Source: PXAP01 sp964520585 (GTDB lineage: Bacteria; Bacteroidota; Bacteroidia; Bacteroidales; PUMT01). Taken from it: 64,000 nt of DNA. The stretch covers positions 12,437 to 76,436 of the forward strand of contig CAZFOO010000005.1 of NCBI GenBank assembly GCA_964520585.1, written 5' to 3'. Of the stretch, positions 44,179 to 53,587 are shown one piece after another; the first letter of the stretch is position 1, and the number at the start of each line of letters is the position of its first letter. The translations under genes and the position numbers were made by a program. The notes under the pieces are model-generated. The model ran no database searches, was not told the DNA's origin, and saw nothing but the letters and a program-made list of their open reading frames with translations.

Positions 44179-45969
44179 TTACATTCTTTCCGGTACATCA
44201 ACACCAAGAAGTCCCATCCCTCTTTTTATTACTCTCCCGGTCAATACAGATAATTGCATTCTAAAATCTCTCCTTGCTAAATCCGGTTCTTTTACCACCG
44301 GGTGGTCGTGATAAAACTGATTATATTCTTTTGCCAGTTCATATATCATATTGGCAATAAGGGCAGGACTGCAGTTTTTCCCTGCTTCTGCCACAATAAG
44401 AGGAAATTCATGCAGAAGTGTACACAGGCCGGTTTCTTTTAAGCTAAGCTTAAAATTGGGTGTTTTAATGCTTTCAGTCAGAATATTGTTTTGCCCGGCC
44501 TTTTTGAGTAATGAACATATCCTTGCGTGTGTATATTGAATAAATGGTCCGGTATTACCATTAAAATCAATGGATTCTTCGGGATTGAATATCATATTTT
44601 TCCTTGGATCCACTTTTAAAATGAAGTATTTAAGGGCTCCCATTCCTATGGTTTTTATAATGGTTGCTTTTTCAGCTTCTGACAAACCCTCGAGTTTGCC
44701 AAGCTCCTCAGAAAGGCTGCCTGCGGTTTCAATCATTTCATCAATAAGATTATCCGCATCCACTACTTTCCCTTCACGTGATTTCATCTTCCCGGAAGGT
44801 AATTCAACCATACCATAGGAGATATGTTCCAGTGAATCAGCCCATTTATAACCAATCTCCTTAAGTATTAATGCAAGTACCTTAAAATGATAATCCTGCT
44901 CATTTCCCACCACATAATACATTTTGCCGGCATTGAAATCTTTTTGCCTTATTACTGCCGTGCCCAGATCCTGTGTCATATAAACGGATGTTCCGTCAGA
45001 TCGAAGCAATAGCTTCTCATCAAGCCCTTTATGTGTAAGATCGGCCCATACGGATCCGTCTTCTTTCCTTATAAGTACTGATTTTCCTAATCCTTCTTCT
45101 ACCACCTTTTTTCCTTCATGGTAAGTTTCGGATTCATAATATATCTTGTCGAATGAAACTCCAAGCCGTTCATAAGTTACATCAAAACCGTCATAGACCC
45201 ACCCGTTCATTTTTTTCCATAATTCAATTACCTGAGGATCATTATTCTCCCATTTTCTTAACATCTCCTGAGCTTCTTTTATCAAGGAGGCTTCTTTTCT
45301 GGCAGTAGCTGCATCCTCACCGCCTCTAACCATATCGTCGACCTCTTTTCTGTAGGCCTGTTCAAACTGGACATAGAAATTACCTACAAAATGGTCTCCT
45401 TTCATTCCAGCATCTGAAGGAGACATATTATTTCCCCATTTCTGCCAGGCAAGCATAGTTTTACAGATATGGATTCCCCTGTCATTGACAAGATTAACTT
45501 TTTTCACCACTTTACCATTAGCTTCCAGTATTTTCGAAATACTATAACCAAGAAGATTATTTCTTATATGGCCCAGGTGGAGTGGTTTGTTTGTGTTGGG
45601 TGAGGAGAATTCAACGAGGACGGTTTCTTTTAGGGTATCATTTTGCACAAATCCATAATTACTATTTGAAGCCGAGGAGTTAACAAATTCAATCCAGTAG
45701 GATGCATCTACAGTCAGGTTCAAAAAGCCCTTTATTACATTGTACCCGGTGATTTCAGGTAGTTTTTCAAGATAAATTCCCAGTTCGTCACCAGCTTCAG
45801 CGGGTGTCTTTTTCATTAATCTTAAAAGCGGAAATAATACAAGTGTATAGTCACCCTCAAAATCTTTGCGGGTTTTCTGAAGTTGTATAAGTGATCCATC
45901 TGGTTCCGGTAAAGATTTTTCTGCAAAAAACCGGTTTACCGCACCGGTTATAATATTTTCAATTCTCAT
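44179..45969 (-). CDS. argS: Arginyl-tRNA synthetase
   Basis: A 596-residue class I synthetase charging tRNA-Arg. The HIGH-type motif appears as PLHLGH in SPNTNKPLHLGHIRNN. The anticodon-binding DALR end is recognisable (MGLLGVDVPERM at the C-terminus). I start at the ATG at 45969 (MRIENIITGAVNRFF). The frame stays open to 46089, but a TATCTTTG promoter box and a terminator hairpin both lie inside that extension, ruling it out. Confidence 0.96.
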   Translation of the reverse strand: MRIENIITGAVNRFFAEKSLPEPDGSLIQLQKTRKDFEGDYTLVLFPLLRLMKKTPAEAGDELGIYLEKLPEITGYNVIKGFLNLTVDASYWIEFVNSSASNSNYGFVQNDTLKETVLVEFSSPNTNKPLHLGHIRNNLLGYSISKILEANGKVVKKVNLVNDRGIHICKTMLAWQKWGNNMSPSDAGMKGDHFVGNFYVQFEQAYRKEVDDMVRGGEDAATARKEASLIKEAQEMLRKWENNDPQVIELWKKMNGWVYDGFDVTYERLGVSFDKIYYESETYHEGKKVVEEGLGKSVLIRKEDGSVWADLTHKGLDEKLLLRSDGTSVYMTQDLGTAVIRQKDFNAGKMYYVVGNEQDYHFKVLALILKEIGYKWADSLEHISYGMVELPSGKMKSREGKVVDADNLIDEMIETAGSLSEELGKLEGLSEAEKATIIKTIGMGALKYFILKVDPRKNMIFNPEESIDFNGNTGPFIQYTHARICSLLKKAGQNNILTESIKTPNFKLSLKETGLCTLLHEFPLIVAEAGKNCSPALIANMIYELAKEYNQFYHDHPVVKEPDLARRDFRMQLSVLTGRVIKRGMGLLGVDVPERM

Positions 45970-46008
45970 TGCTGGAAGGCTGAAATAAATTGTTAAAATT
46001 AAAAAATC

Positions 46009-46016
46009 CAAAGATA
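46009..46016 (-). promoter_or_regulatory. -7 box for argS
   Basis: The minus strand reads TATCTTTG, 39 bases before the chosen argS start codon. This supports the shorter argS. Confidence 0.5.
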
Positions 46017-46049
46017 GTAAGAATCGCGGTAAATATCTCTTCCGGCCCC

Positions 46050-46088
46050 TATTGAAAAACAAAAAGCCGCCCCTTTGGGAACGGCTCA
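46050..46088 (-). terminator. Terminator upstream of argS
   Basis: On the minus strand AGCCG (46082-46086) pairs with CGGCT (46065-46069), with a GG/CC inner extension. The tail TTTTTGTTTTT follows. It most likely ends the transcript of the small secreted-protein gene upstream. Confidence 0.65.
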
Positions 46089-46227
46089 TTAGTTTTTATT
46101 TGTCCGGCTCAATCAAGCAATAACAGTATTATTAATTTCCGCAAAATCCTAGTTCATAATTTCTTTAAATTTTATTGTATCTGACTTAAAACCGGATATT
46201 CGGAACTTTATAAACGTACCGCATTAC

Positions 46228-46641
46228 TCAACTACCTTTTACCCATCTTTCACTATCCTTCATCCAGTCATTAACCGGCAGGTTACTTTCCTTGATATCT
46301 GTTTTGATAAAATCCGCACAATGATTAATCTCGTTAATTTCCCAGTGACAGGGATCGGTCATCCATTCCTGGATTTCCAATGCAACTTCTTCGTATGTTT
46401 CCATATGATATATATTATCGCCTGAATTCCAGTAAGAGACGTCATTCATCCAGGGTTCCATCATACATTGAGGTTCAACTGCGTGGTCCAGAAATATTTC
46501 CACAATAATGCTGTTTATACCGGATAAATCTGTTTTGGACCCTTCAGGGTATTCAGCCGATAGCGTTGCTACTGCTCCGGCAGAAAAAAATATTAAGAAG
46601 ACCAGGAAGTACCTTTTTAAGTTTTTGATTGTTGTTTTCAT
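46228..46641 (-). CDS. Secreted protein with three W-M-x-D-x(3)-W repeats
   Basis: One hundred thirty-seven residues with a signal peptide (about 1-29). The mature part carries WMNDVSYW (64-71), WMTDPCHW (93-100) and WMKDSERW (126-133), each after an acidic or proline-bearing stretch, about 30 residues apart. Three cysteines (59, 98, 108) could form a disulfide in the periplasm. I do not recognise a named family. The regular aromatic repeats suggest a ligand-, wall- or surface-binding role, a guess only. Its 5' leader contains four 13-base tandem repeats. Confidence 0.7.
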   Translation of the reverse strand: MKTTIKNLKRYFLVFLIFFSAGAVATLSAEYPEGSKTDLSGINSIIVEIFLDHAVEPQCMMEPWMNDVSYWNSGDNIYHMETYEEVALEIQEWMTDPCHWEINEINHCADFIKTDIKESNLPVNDWMKDSERWVKGS

Positions 46642-46657
46642 AATTATAATAAATTTT

Positions 46658-46709
46658 AGTTATAAATTTCAGTTATAAATTTCAGTTATAAATTTCAGTT
46701 ATAAATTTC
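46658..46709. repeat. Four perfect 13-base tandem repeats
   Basis: The unit AGTTATAAATTTC is repeated four times exactly, starting 16 bases upstream of the secreted-protein start codon. The array is thus in its leader or promoter. Copy-number change there could alter expression. Confidence 0.95.
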
Positions 46710-47025
46710 AATTTTAAATTATGCAAGATTTAATCTCTATGGTTAAACTTTCTGTCTTTCAAACATAGATTTAAGTGTATTGTTCAAAGTTTATTGTTAA
46801 TTTTTTATCAATTTTAAAAATCTTTAACATGCTGTAAATACAGACATTTTAAATCTATTTGGAAACATTATAAATAGGTTTGTGATATTTTTACATTTAC
46901 AGTTTACCGGTTCATATGGGCTTAAATAATTTATACAAAGCTTTCAGGAATTGCCGATTACAATATATATTGAAGTGAAATAATGCAAGGTCAAATTGGA
47001 GATGTCTGATCAAAATAATATATAA
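46710..47025. other. Intergenic region before the glycosyltransferase
   Basis: These 316 AT-rich bases hold no gene. TAGGTTTG (46875-46882) matches the -7 box on the plus strand, about 145 bases before the glycosyltransferase start, without a well-placed TTG. Confidence 0.4.
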
Positions 47026-48147
47026 ATGATGCATCGACGGGTAATTCTTTCAGTAACCAACGATCTTGCGACTGATCAGCGACTAAAACGTTTTTGCAAA
47101 ACATTGCATGAACAGGGATATCAAATAACACTGACAGGAAGGAAACTCCCAGGTAGTCTTTCTCTTGATAACCTTCCATGGACAACTAGACGAGTAAAAC
47201 ACTGGTTCAATAAAGGAGTTTTATTTTATGCAGAATACAATATCAGGCTTTTTCTTTTTCTTCTTTTTTCAGGATATGACATTTTACATTCAAACGATCT
47301 CGATACTCTTCCAGCCAATTATTTAGCATCCGTTATCAGGAAAAAAACATTGATTTACGATTCTCATGAATATTTCACTGAGATACCTGAGATAAGGGAC
47401 CGGAAAGCGGTAAAAAAAGTATGGGAACTAATCGAAAAGTTAATATTCCCCCGTCTTAAAAATATAATAACAGTAAGTGAATCGATTGCCTCAGAATACG
47501 GTAAAAAATATGGAAAAAATGTTAACGTTATCCGCAATCTTCCGGAAAGAATAGATACCATACAACCAGTCTCTCCCTCCCTTTTTGGACTTCCTCCCAA
47601 TAAAAAACTTGTAATTATCCAGGGAACAGGCATAAACATGGACAGGGGAGCAAGCGAGGCAGTACAATCAATGAAATATTTTGATAATGCAGTTTTGGTA
47701 ATCGCGGGCAAGGGTGATTTAATCCCGGTTCTGCGAAAGGAGGCAACAGCATATCGCCTAAAGGATAAAGTCTTTTTTATTCCTGTTCTGCCTTATGAGA
47801 GATTAATGCAGCTTACAAAAATTTGTGATGTGGGATTATCGCTGGATAAGGATACTAACCTGAACTACCGTTATAGTCTCCCGAACAAGCTGTTCGACTA
47901 CATAATTGCCGGAATACCATCTGTAGTCTCCCCCATGCCGGAAGTAAAAAAAATAGTGGAAGATTACCATACCGGTCTTGTAATAGAAGATTATTCTCCT
48001 GCAGGAATTGCTGAAAAGATTAATATCTTGCTATATAACAAGCCAAAGCAATACTGGCATAAACATCTAGAAAAAGCTATGGCAGAATTGAACTGGGAAA
48101 ATGAAAAATGGAAATTATTATCGGTTTACGAAAATTCAGTACCGTAA
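47026..48147 (+). CDS. GT4-family glycosyltransferase
   Basis: A 373-residue GT-B enzyme. The N-terminal domain has VTNDLATDQRLKRFCKTL and YDILHSNDLDTLPA, and the C-terminal domain has VIIQGTGINMDRGASEAVQSMKYF, then LPNKLFDYIIAGIPSVVSPMPEVKKIV, the nucleotide-sugar-binding E/P loop. It should transfer a sugar to an envelope polysaccharide or lipid; donor and acceptor are unknown. It is not in a polysaccharide cluster. Confidence 0.88.
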   Translation: MMHRRVILSVTNDLATDQRLKRFCKTLHEQGYQITLTGRKLPGSLSLDNLPWTTRRVKHWFNKGVLFYAEYNIRLFLFLLFSGYDILHSNDLDTLPANYLASVIRKKTLIYDSHEYFTEIPEIRDRKAVKKVWELIEKLIFPRLKNIITVSESIASEYGKKYGKNVNVIRNLPERIDTIQPVSPSLFGLPPNKKLVIIQGTGINMDRGASEAVQSMKYFDNAVLVIAGKGDLIPVLRKEATAYRLKDKVFFIPVLPYERLMQLTKICDVGLSLDKDTNLNYRYSLPNKLFDYIIAGIPSVVSPMPEVKKIVEDYHTGLVIEDYSPAGIAEKINILLYNKPKQYWHKHLEKAMAELNWENEKWKLLSVYENSVP

Positions 48148-48236
48148 CCAAACAATAATTTTTGCGTAAATCCATTATAATTACCGGCATATTGCAAAGG
48201 AAAATTCCGACCGCATAAAATTTCAATTAGTGGTGT

Positions 48237-48244
48237 TACTTTTG
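48237..48244 (+). promoter_or_regulatory. -7 box for the DUF4369 thioredoxin gene
   Basis: TACTTTTG lies 41 bases before the start codon at 48286. No clear TTG element accompanies it. Confidence 0.4.
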
Positions 48245-48285
48245 TATGATGTTTTTGTATTTTTCAAACACATTAAACTTTTAAA

Positions 48286-49698
48286 ATGAAAAGATTCGGT
48301 TACTCGGTCATAGTTGCAGCTTTACTTCTTTCAATATTTGGATCAGCCTATCCGTCAGGTTATAACATCAGGGTAAAGATCGACGGATTACAGGATACTT
48401 CTCTCCTTCTTGCCTATCATTTTGGTAACAGAAAATACATAAAGGATACCATACAACTGGACAGCCGGGGCGCCGGAGTTTTTCAGGGTGATGAAGCTCT
48501 TCCCGGTGGCATTTACCTGGTAGTAATGCCTGAAAATAACTACTTTGAATTACTTATAGATAAGGAACAGGATTTCAGCGTTGAAACAAGCATGAATGAG
48601 CCGGTTAAAAATATGCAGGTGAACGGATCCGGAGAAAATACCCGGTTTATTGAATATCACCGTTTTATGGATGAAAAACAGTCCGCCTCCTCGGCTCTGC
48701 AGGAAAGGATACAAAATAACAGAAACAATCCTGATTCCATCGAATATTTACAGGCCCGCGGACAGGAGATTGATAAAGAGGTGGAGGATTACTGGGAATC
48801 GATCAGGAATAATCATCCGGGATCATTACTGGCCAATCTGATCGGTGCAATGCAAAATCCAACGGTTCCCCGGTTTGAAATACCGGATGATTCTAAAGAT
48901 CCCGATTCGCTCAAATGGGCTCTTGGCTATGAGTATAATAAAAAACATTTTTTTGATAAGATAGATTTTTCTGATGAGAGGTTATTGCGTACCCCCGTAT
49001 TGCATAATAAGCTCGAACATTTTTTTACCCGGATGCTGGTTCAGAGTCCCGACTCCATCATTCCTCAGGCAATAAGGGTTGTTGAATATTCAAAAGCTAA
49101 CGACAAAGTGTTTCAATATGTTCTTGTTTATCTTCTAAATCATTATGAAAGATCTCATATAATGGGATTAGATGAAGTATTTGTTGAACTTGCCGAAAGG
49201 TATTATCTGGGAGGGGAAGCATTCTGGGCAAATGAAGAAACTGTTAATAAATTAAAAGAACGGGTTGAAAGAATAAAACCCAATCTTATCGGGCGTAAAG
49301 CTGCCGAAATGAAAATGAGAACTCCGGAAGGCGATATGGTCAGCCTGCATGAAACTGAGGCAAAATATACTATATTATATTTTTATGAGCCTGCATGCGG
49401 ACATTGCAAGGTTGTAACTCCCAGGCTAAATGAATTATACAACAAGTATAAAGATGAAGGTCTAAAGGTTTTCGCCGTTTATATTTATGATGACAAAGAA
49501 GAGTGGACAGAATATATAGCTAGTAATAATCTGGACTGGATAAATGTTTTCGATCCGCAAAATGAGACTTATTTCCGCTATTATTATGATGTTTACAGCA
49601 CGCCTACCATATATATCCTTGATGCAGATAAAACCATAATAGCAAAACGGATTGGGATAGATAGTATAGAGCAGATGACGGAAGAAGAATTATTTTAA
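48286..49698 (+). CDS. DUF4369/DUF5106-type thioredoxin-like protein
   Basis: A 470-residue exported protein with a signal peptide (1-23). The beta-sandwich N-terminal domain (about 25-115, DUF4369 type) is followed by a helical middle (about 120-335, DUF5106-like) and a C-terminal thioredoxin fold with Cys371-Gly-His-Cys374 in FYEPACGHCK and the cis-proline STPTIYIL. CGHC is the protein-disulfide-isomerase type motif, pointing to oxidation or isomerisation of periplasmic disulfides. It ends at a terminator at 49766-49787. Confidence 0.88.
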   Translation: MKRFGYSVIVAALLLSIFGSAYPSGYNIRVKIDGLQDTSLLLAYHFGNRKYIKDTIQLDSRGAGVFQGDEALPGGIYLVVMPENNYFELLIDKEQDFSVETSMNEPVKNMQVNGSGENTRFIEYHRFMDEKQSASSALQERIQNNRNNPDSIEYLQARGQEIDKEVEDYWESIRNNHPGSLLANLIGAMQNPTVPRFEIPDDSKDPDSLKWALGYEYNKKHFFDKIDFSDERLLRTPVLHNKLEHFFTRMLVQSPDSIIPQAIRVVEYSKANDKVFQYVLVYLLNHYERSHIMGLDEVFVELAERYYLGGEAFWANEETVNKLKERVERIKPNLIGRKAAEMKMRTPEGDMVSLHETEAKYTILYFYEPACGHCKVVTPRLNELYNKYKDEGLKVFAVYIYDDKEEWTEYIASNNLDWINVFDPQNETYFRYYYDVYSTPTIYILDADKTIIAKRIGIDSIEQMTEEELF

Positions 49699-49765
49699 AC
49701 CGCTAAAATAAACTGTCCCGTGGCGGACTCCGAATTTTCCTGTAATAACAACATATTTCAGGAAG

Positions 49766-49787
49766 GCCGGGATAAACCCGGCTTTTT
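49766..49787 (+). terminator. Terminator after the DUF4369 thioredoxin gene
   Basis: GCCGGG and CCCGGC pair around ATAAA, followed by TTTTT. It ends at the last base of the convergent sucD gene. Confidence 0.85.
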
Positions 49788-50659
49788 CATTTTTGGAGGA
49801 GTCTATACATGGTTTTACCAATATCAGCAGGTGAATCAACAACTGTAATACCGGAATCCTGCATGATCTTCATTTTCGCTGCGGCAGTATCGTCGCTGCC
49901 ACCGACTATAGCTCCGGCATGTCCCATTCTTCTTCCTTTTGGAGCAGTCTGCCCTGCAATGAATCCAACTACAGGTTTAGTTCCATGCTCTTTGATCCAC
50001 CGGGCAGCTTCTGCCTCCATGCCCCCTCCTATTTCGCCGATAACTACCAGACCCTCAGTTTCCTGATCCTCCATAAGTAACTTAACGGCATCAAGTGTGG
50101 TTGTGCCTATAATAGGATCACCACCAATTCCTATGCATGTCGACTGTCCGAGTCCGCTCTTTGTAATCTGATCAACAGCTTCATAGGTAAGCGTTCCTGA
50201 CCGGGAAACAATCCCAACAGATCCCTTATTATGAATGAATCCGGGCATGATGCCGGCTTTTGCCTCTCCGGGAGTAATAACACCCGGACAATTCGGACCG
50301 ATTAGCGTTGTTTTACGTCCTGTAAGATACTCTTTGACCTTAACCATGTCAGCCACTGGTATTCCTTCAGTAACGGCTATAATGACCTTAATGCCAGCTT
50401 CTGCGGCCTCCATGATTGCATCTGCAGCAAAGGGAGGAGGAACAAAAATAACAGAAGTATCTGCACCGGCTTTATTTACTGCCTCTGAAACTGTATTGAA
50501 CACAGGCCTGCCAAGATGTTCCTGTCCCCCCTTCCCGGGGGTAACCCCTCCTGCTATGTTTGTACCATATTCAATCATCTGCTGGGCATGAAAACTTCCT
50601 TCACTGCCCGTAAATCCCTGTACTATGACCCGGGAATCTTTATTAACAAGAACGCTCAT
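49787..50659 (-). CDS. sucD: Succinate-CoA ligase alpha subunit
   Basis: A 290-residue subunit that binds CoA and carries the phospho-histidine (GHAGAIVGG, near residue 247). It shows VIVQGFTGSEGSFHAQQM, GPNCPGVITPGEAKAGIMPG and IGGDPIIGT. It is the TCA-cycle/propionate-pathway enzyme. The partner sucC is not adjacent, which is unusual compared with most bacteria. It has its own -7 box at 50755-50762, so it is probably separate from the lar operon. Confidence 0.96.
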   Translation of the reverse strand: MSVLVNKDSRVIVQGFTGSEGSFHAQQMIEYGTNIAGGVTPGKGGQEHLGRPVFNTVSEAVNKAGADTSVIFVPPPFAADAIMEAAEAGIKVIIAVTEGIPVADMVKVKEYLTGRKTTLIGPNCPGVITPGEAKAGIMPGFIHNKGSVGIVSRSGTLTYEAVDQITKSGLGQSTCIGIGGDPIIGTTTLDAVKLLMEDQETEGLVVIGEIGGGMEAEAARWIKEHGTKPVVGFIAGQTAPKGRRMGHAGAIVGGSDDTAAAKMKIMQDSGITVVDSPADIGKTMYRLLQK

Positions 50660-50754
50660 TAGATTGATATTTAGTTCTGTAATTCTTCTCCTGAGGACCG
50701 GTCAGGTAATCAGGAACTATTTTTAAAGCTTTACTTTGCAGTTAAATCAACTCA

Positions 50755-50762
50755 CAAAATTA
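50755..50762 (-). promoter_or_regulatory. -7 box for sucD
   Basis: The minus strand reads TAATTTTG just past the larC stop codon, 95 bases before sucD. No good TTG element is visible. Confidence 0.4.
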
Positions 50763-50777
50763 TAAGTTTTTTTGAAA

Positions 50778-51950
50778 CTATAGCTCAGGCTTACTGATTA
50801 TTAAATTATCAATTTCTTCCGATATCTGTTTCAGAGACATCTTATTTTTAATGGCCAGACGTTTAAGGTCATCATATTCAACTTTAAAGTTCACCTTCTG
50901 ATCGTTATACCAGGAAGTTTTGACCTTCACCTCTCCATATTGAGTGTTAATAATGCCAACTTCTCTTTTTAGTATCTCCCTCTCTTCTTTCCTTATCCTT
51001 ACTCCTATGGAGGTTGTTTCCCTGAAAATAATATTTATAAGCTTTTCTTTGTTAGCAGGTTTCGTAAGAATAGTAAGTTTCGTACCAGGCCTGTTTTTCT
51101 TCATCTGTATATTTGAAAAAAAGACTTCCAGTGCCCCTTCCATATAAAGCCGGTCCATAATGTGATCGTACCATTGCGGATTCATATCGTCTATATTCGT
51201 CTCAATTACATAAATATCTTCCGGTAGCATCTGGTCACCCGCTTCTCCAATAAACAACCTCAGTACATTTGGATGTTCGAAATCTTTTGATCCTGCACCA
51301 TAACCTATTGCACTGGTATTTATAAGGGGCATATCACCAAAGCTGTCCGCTATTGCAGTTATAATTGCAGCACCGGTTGGGGTTACCAGCTCACCTTTGG
51401 AATCAGTCGAATATGAAGGAACATTCTTAAGAATCTCAGCAGTAGCAGGAGCAGGCACAGGAAACTTACCATGTGAAAAAGTAACAAAACCAGAACCGAC
51501 ATTCAGTTTGGAGCAATAAACTTTTTCAATACCCAGCTTTTTAAAGCCTGCAAGTGCCGCCACCACATCGACAATTGTATCTACCGCACCAACTTCATGG
51601 AAATGAACTTTTTCAAGCGGCATATCATGAATCTTGGCTTCGGCCACGGCGATTTTCATAAAAACCTTCTTTGCGGTTTCTATGACTTCTGCATCAAGAG
51701 TGGAATTTTCCACCATATCATTCAGATCTTTAAGGTGGCGGTGATGTTTCTGCTCCTCGTAGATCACATCAAATTTGGTAGAGGCAATATTCTGCTTAAC
51801 AATCTTAGATGCTTTTATTCCGACATTTTTGAGACCCAGCTTCTTTATTTCGTTTTCCAGCTCAGAAAAATCGAGTCCTGCATCAAGCAGCGAACCAACA
51901 ATCATATCTCCGCTAATACCGGAGAAACAGTCAAAGTAAGCTATTTTCAT
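50778..51950 (-). CDS. larC: Nickel-pincer cofactor biosynthesis protein LarC
   Basis: A 390-residue CTP-dependent nickel insertase that puts Ni into the pincer nucleotide. It begins MKIAYFDCFSGISGDMIVGSLLDAG and has HFHEVGAVDTIVDVVAA and the C-terminal VIETNIDDMNPQWYDHIMDRLY. It is a single intact gene, unlike Lactiplantibacillus, where larC is read by programmed frameshifting. It follows larB by 15 bases and is the last gene of the operon. Confidence 0.96.
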   Translation of the reverse strand: MKIAYFDCFSGISGDMIVGSLLDAGLDFSELENEIKKLGLKNVGIKASKIVKQNIASTKFDVIYEEQKHHRHLKDLNDMVENSTLDAEVIETAKKVFMKIAVAEAKIHDMPLEKVHFHEVGAVDTIVDVVAALAGFKKLGIEKVYCSKLNVGSGFVTFSHGKFPVPAPATAEILKNVPSYSTDSKGELVTPTGAAIITAIADSFGDMPLINTSAIGYGAGSKDFEHPNVLRLFIGEAGDQMLPEDIYVIETNIDDMNPQWYDHIMDRLYMEGALEVFFSNIQMKKNRPGTKLTILTKPANKEKLINIIFRETTSIGVRIRKEEREILKREVGIINTQYGEVKVKTSWYNDQKVNFKVEYDDLKRLAIKNKMSLKQISEEIDNLIISKPEL

Positions 51951-51965
51951 TTTTACTGTAAAAAT

Positions 51966-52724
51966 CTAATATTTATATTTATTAATCAGTGATGCAGAAT
52001 AGGCGGCACCAAAACCATTATCAATATTGACAACGGTTATTCCCGGTGAGCATGAACTAAGCATTGTAAGAAGGGGGCCTATACCGTTAAAACTTGCTCC
52101 ATATCCAACCGATGTAGGAACGGCAATTACGGGCTTTTCCACCAGTCCCCCGACCACAGAAGGAAGAGCCCCGTCCATTCCGGCGACTACGATTATGACA
52201 TTTGCCTCATCAATCTTCTGCTTGTTGCTAAGCAACCTGTGAATACCTGCAACACCTACATCATAAAGGTTTTTTACCTGATTTCCCATAAACCTGGCTG
52301 TTTCCACAGCTTCTTCTGCAACCGGAATATCGGCAGTACCGGCACTTATTACGAGAATATGCCTGTCCTGAGCAGGTTCTTCAACAGCATCCTCATGCCT
52401 GACCGTAATGGTTCGTGCATGCTCATTGTATTTTGCATTGGGAAGAACTGAGCTAACTGCAGCAAACATTTCAGGAGTTGCACGGGTACCAAGCACGCTG
52501 TTTTGATCAGCCATCCGCAGAAAAATATTTTTCACCTGGTCAACGGTTTTACTCTGGCAAAATACTACTTCAGGGTATCCCCGGCGCAGGGTTCTGTGAT
52601 GATCCAGTTTTGCAAATTCCAGATCTTCAAAGGGGAGGTTTGTTAGCCTGAGAAGAGCATCTTCAATGCTGGTCTCCCGGTTTTGTACGCTGTTTAACAG
52701 CTCTTTTATCTTATCTTTTTGCAT
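51966..52724 (-). CDS. larB: Nicotinate-nucleotide carboxylase/hydrolase LarB
   Basis: A 252-residue enzyme carboxylating the pyridinium ring of nicotinate adenine dinucleotide and cleaving it. The C-terminal half is PurE-like (VISAGTADIPVAEEAVETA, VVAGMDGALPSVVGGL). The conserved cysteine that attacks the substrate in characterised LarB is present in LSSCSPGI. Its start overlaps the larE 3' end by 14 bases, indicating coupling. Confidence 0.95.
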   Translation of the reverse strand: MQKDKIKELLNSVQNRETSIEDALLRLTNLPFEDLEFAKLDHHRTLRRGYPEVVFCQSKTVDQVKNIFLRMADQNSVLGTRATPEMFAAVSSVLPNAKYNEHARTITVRHEDAVEEPAQDRHILVISAGTADIPVAEEAVETARFMGNQVKNLYDVGVAGIHRLLSNKQKIDEANVIIVVAGMDGALPSVVGGLVEKPVIAVPTSVGYGASFNGIGPLLTMLSSCSPGITVVNIDNGFGAAYSASLINKYKY

Positions 52725-53526
52725 TGTTGTTGATTAATTTATTTAGAGATCCACTTTGAAATTCTTTTATTTCCAGTTCTTTAAAACCAAGTGTTTTGAA
52801 TTTTGATTTAATAGCCTCGTAATTGGAGTCCACAAGCTCCCTATATAGCGGATTAACTTCCAATACAGCCCGTTCTCCGAAATGCCGGACACGAAGCTCC
52901 CTGGCACCAAAGGACCTGACGAATTCTTCAGCCTCTTCCACCTGGGCCAATTTTGTACGAGTTACTGAGCTTCCGTAGGGAATTCGTGATGCAAGACACG
53001 GACTGGCAGGCTTGTCCCATATCTCCAGATCAAGTCCTTTTGCTACCAGGCGGATATCATCTTTAGTCAGCCCGGCATCCCTCAGGGGACTGACAACCTG
53101 GTGTTCGTCTGCAGCCTTGAGTCCCGGACGGTAATCCCCCAGATCATCAAGATTAGTGCCGTTTGCTATATACCGGACACCTTCTTCCTGTGCCACCTTC
53201 TCAACAAATTCATACAACTCTGTTTTGCAAAAATAGCAACGGTTATCAGGATTCATCCTGTAATTCTGGTTTTCGATCTCCCTGGTATTGATAACCCTGA
53301 GACGGGCTTTTGTTTCGCGCGCAAATTTTATAGCTCTGTCCAGTTCGCTTCGAGGTATTGAGGGGGAATCGGAGATAACCGCCAAAACCCTGTCCCCCAT
53401 CACCATATTTGCAACCTTTAGCAATAATGCACTATCCAGTCCCCCGGAATATGCTATAATAAGATCATCATATTTAGACAACTCTTTTTTTAGCTCATTT
53501 AGTTTTTGTTCTGCCCTATTATCCAT
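52711..53526 (-). CDS. larE: Pyridinium sulfur transferase LarE
   Basis: A 271-residue PP-loop ATPase that adenylylates the carboxylated nicotinate nucleotide and donates sulfur. The PP-loop is SGGLDS (27-32). It has exactly three cysteines: two in RCYFCK and one in SPCLASR. Three-cysteine LarE proteins can hold a [4Fe-4S] cluster that carries sulfur catalytically; single-cysteine ones sacrifice their own sulfur. This one should be the cluster type. Confidence 0.95.
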   Translation of the reverse strand: MDNRAEQKLNELKKELSKYDDLIIAYSGGLDSALLLKVANMVMGDRVLAVISDSPSIPRSELDRAIKFARETKARLRVINTREIENQNYRMNPDNRCYFCKTELYEFVEKVAQEEGVRYIANGTNLDDLGDYRPGLKAADEHQVVSPLRDAGLTKDDIRLVAKGLDLEIWDKPASPCLASRIPYGSSVTRTKLAQVEEAEEFVRSFGARELRVRHFGERAVLEVNPLYRELVDSNYEAIKSKFKTLGFKELEIKEFQSGSLNKLINNNAKR

Positions 53527-53587
53527 CTCTTCATAATTTAATTTGTCAGTATACTAATCTGTTAACTGAAAATAAAAATAATTACAT

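Noticed and set aside
45970..46089. N-terminal extension of argS
   Set aside because: It contains a -7 box and a terminator hairpin; the family start is the ATG at 45969.
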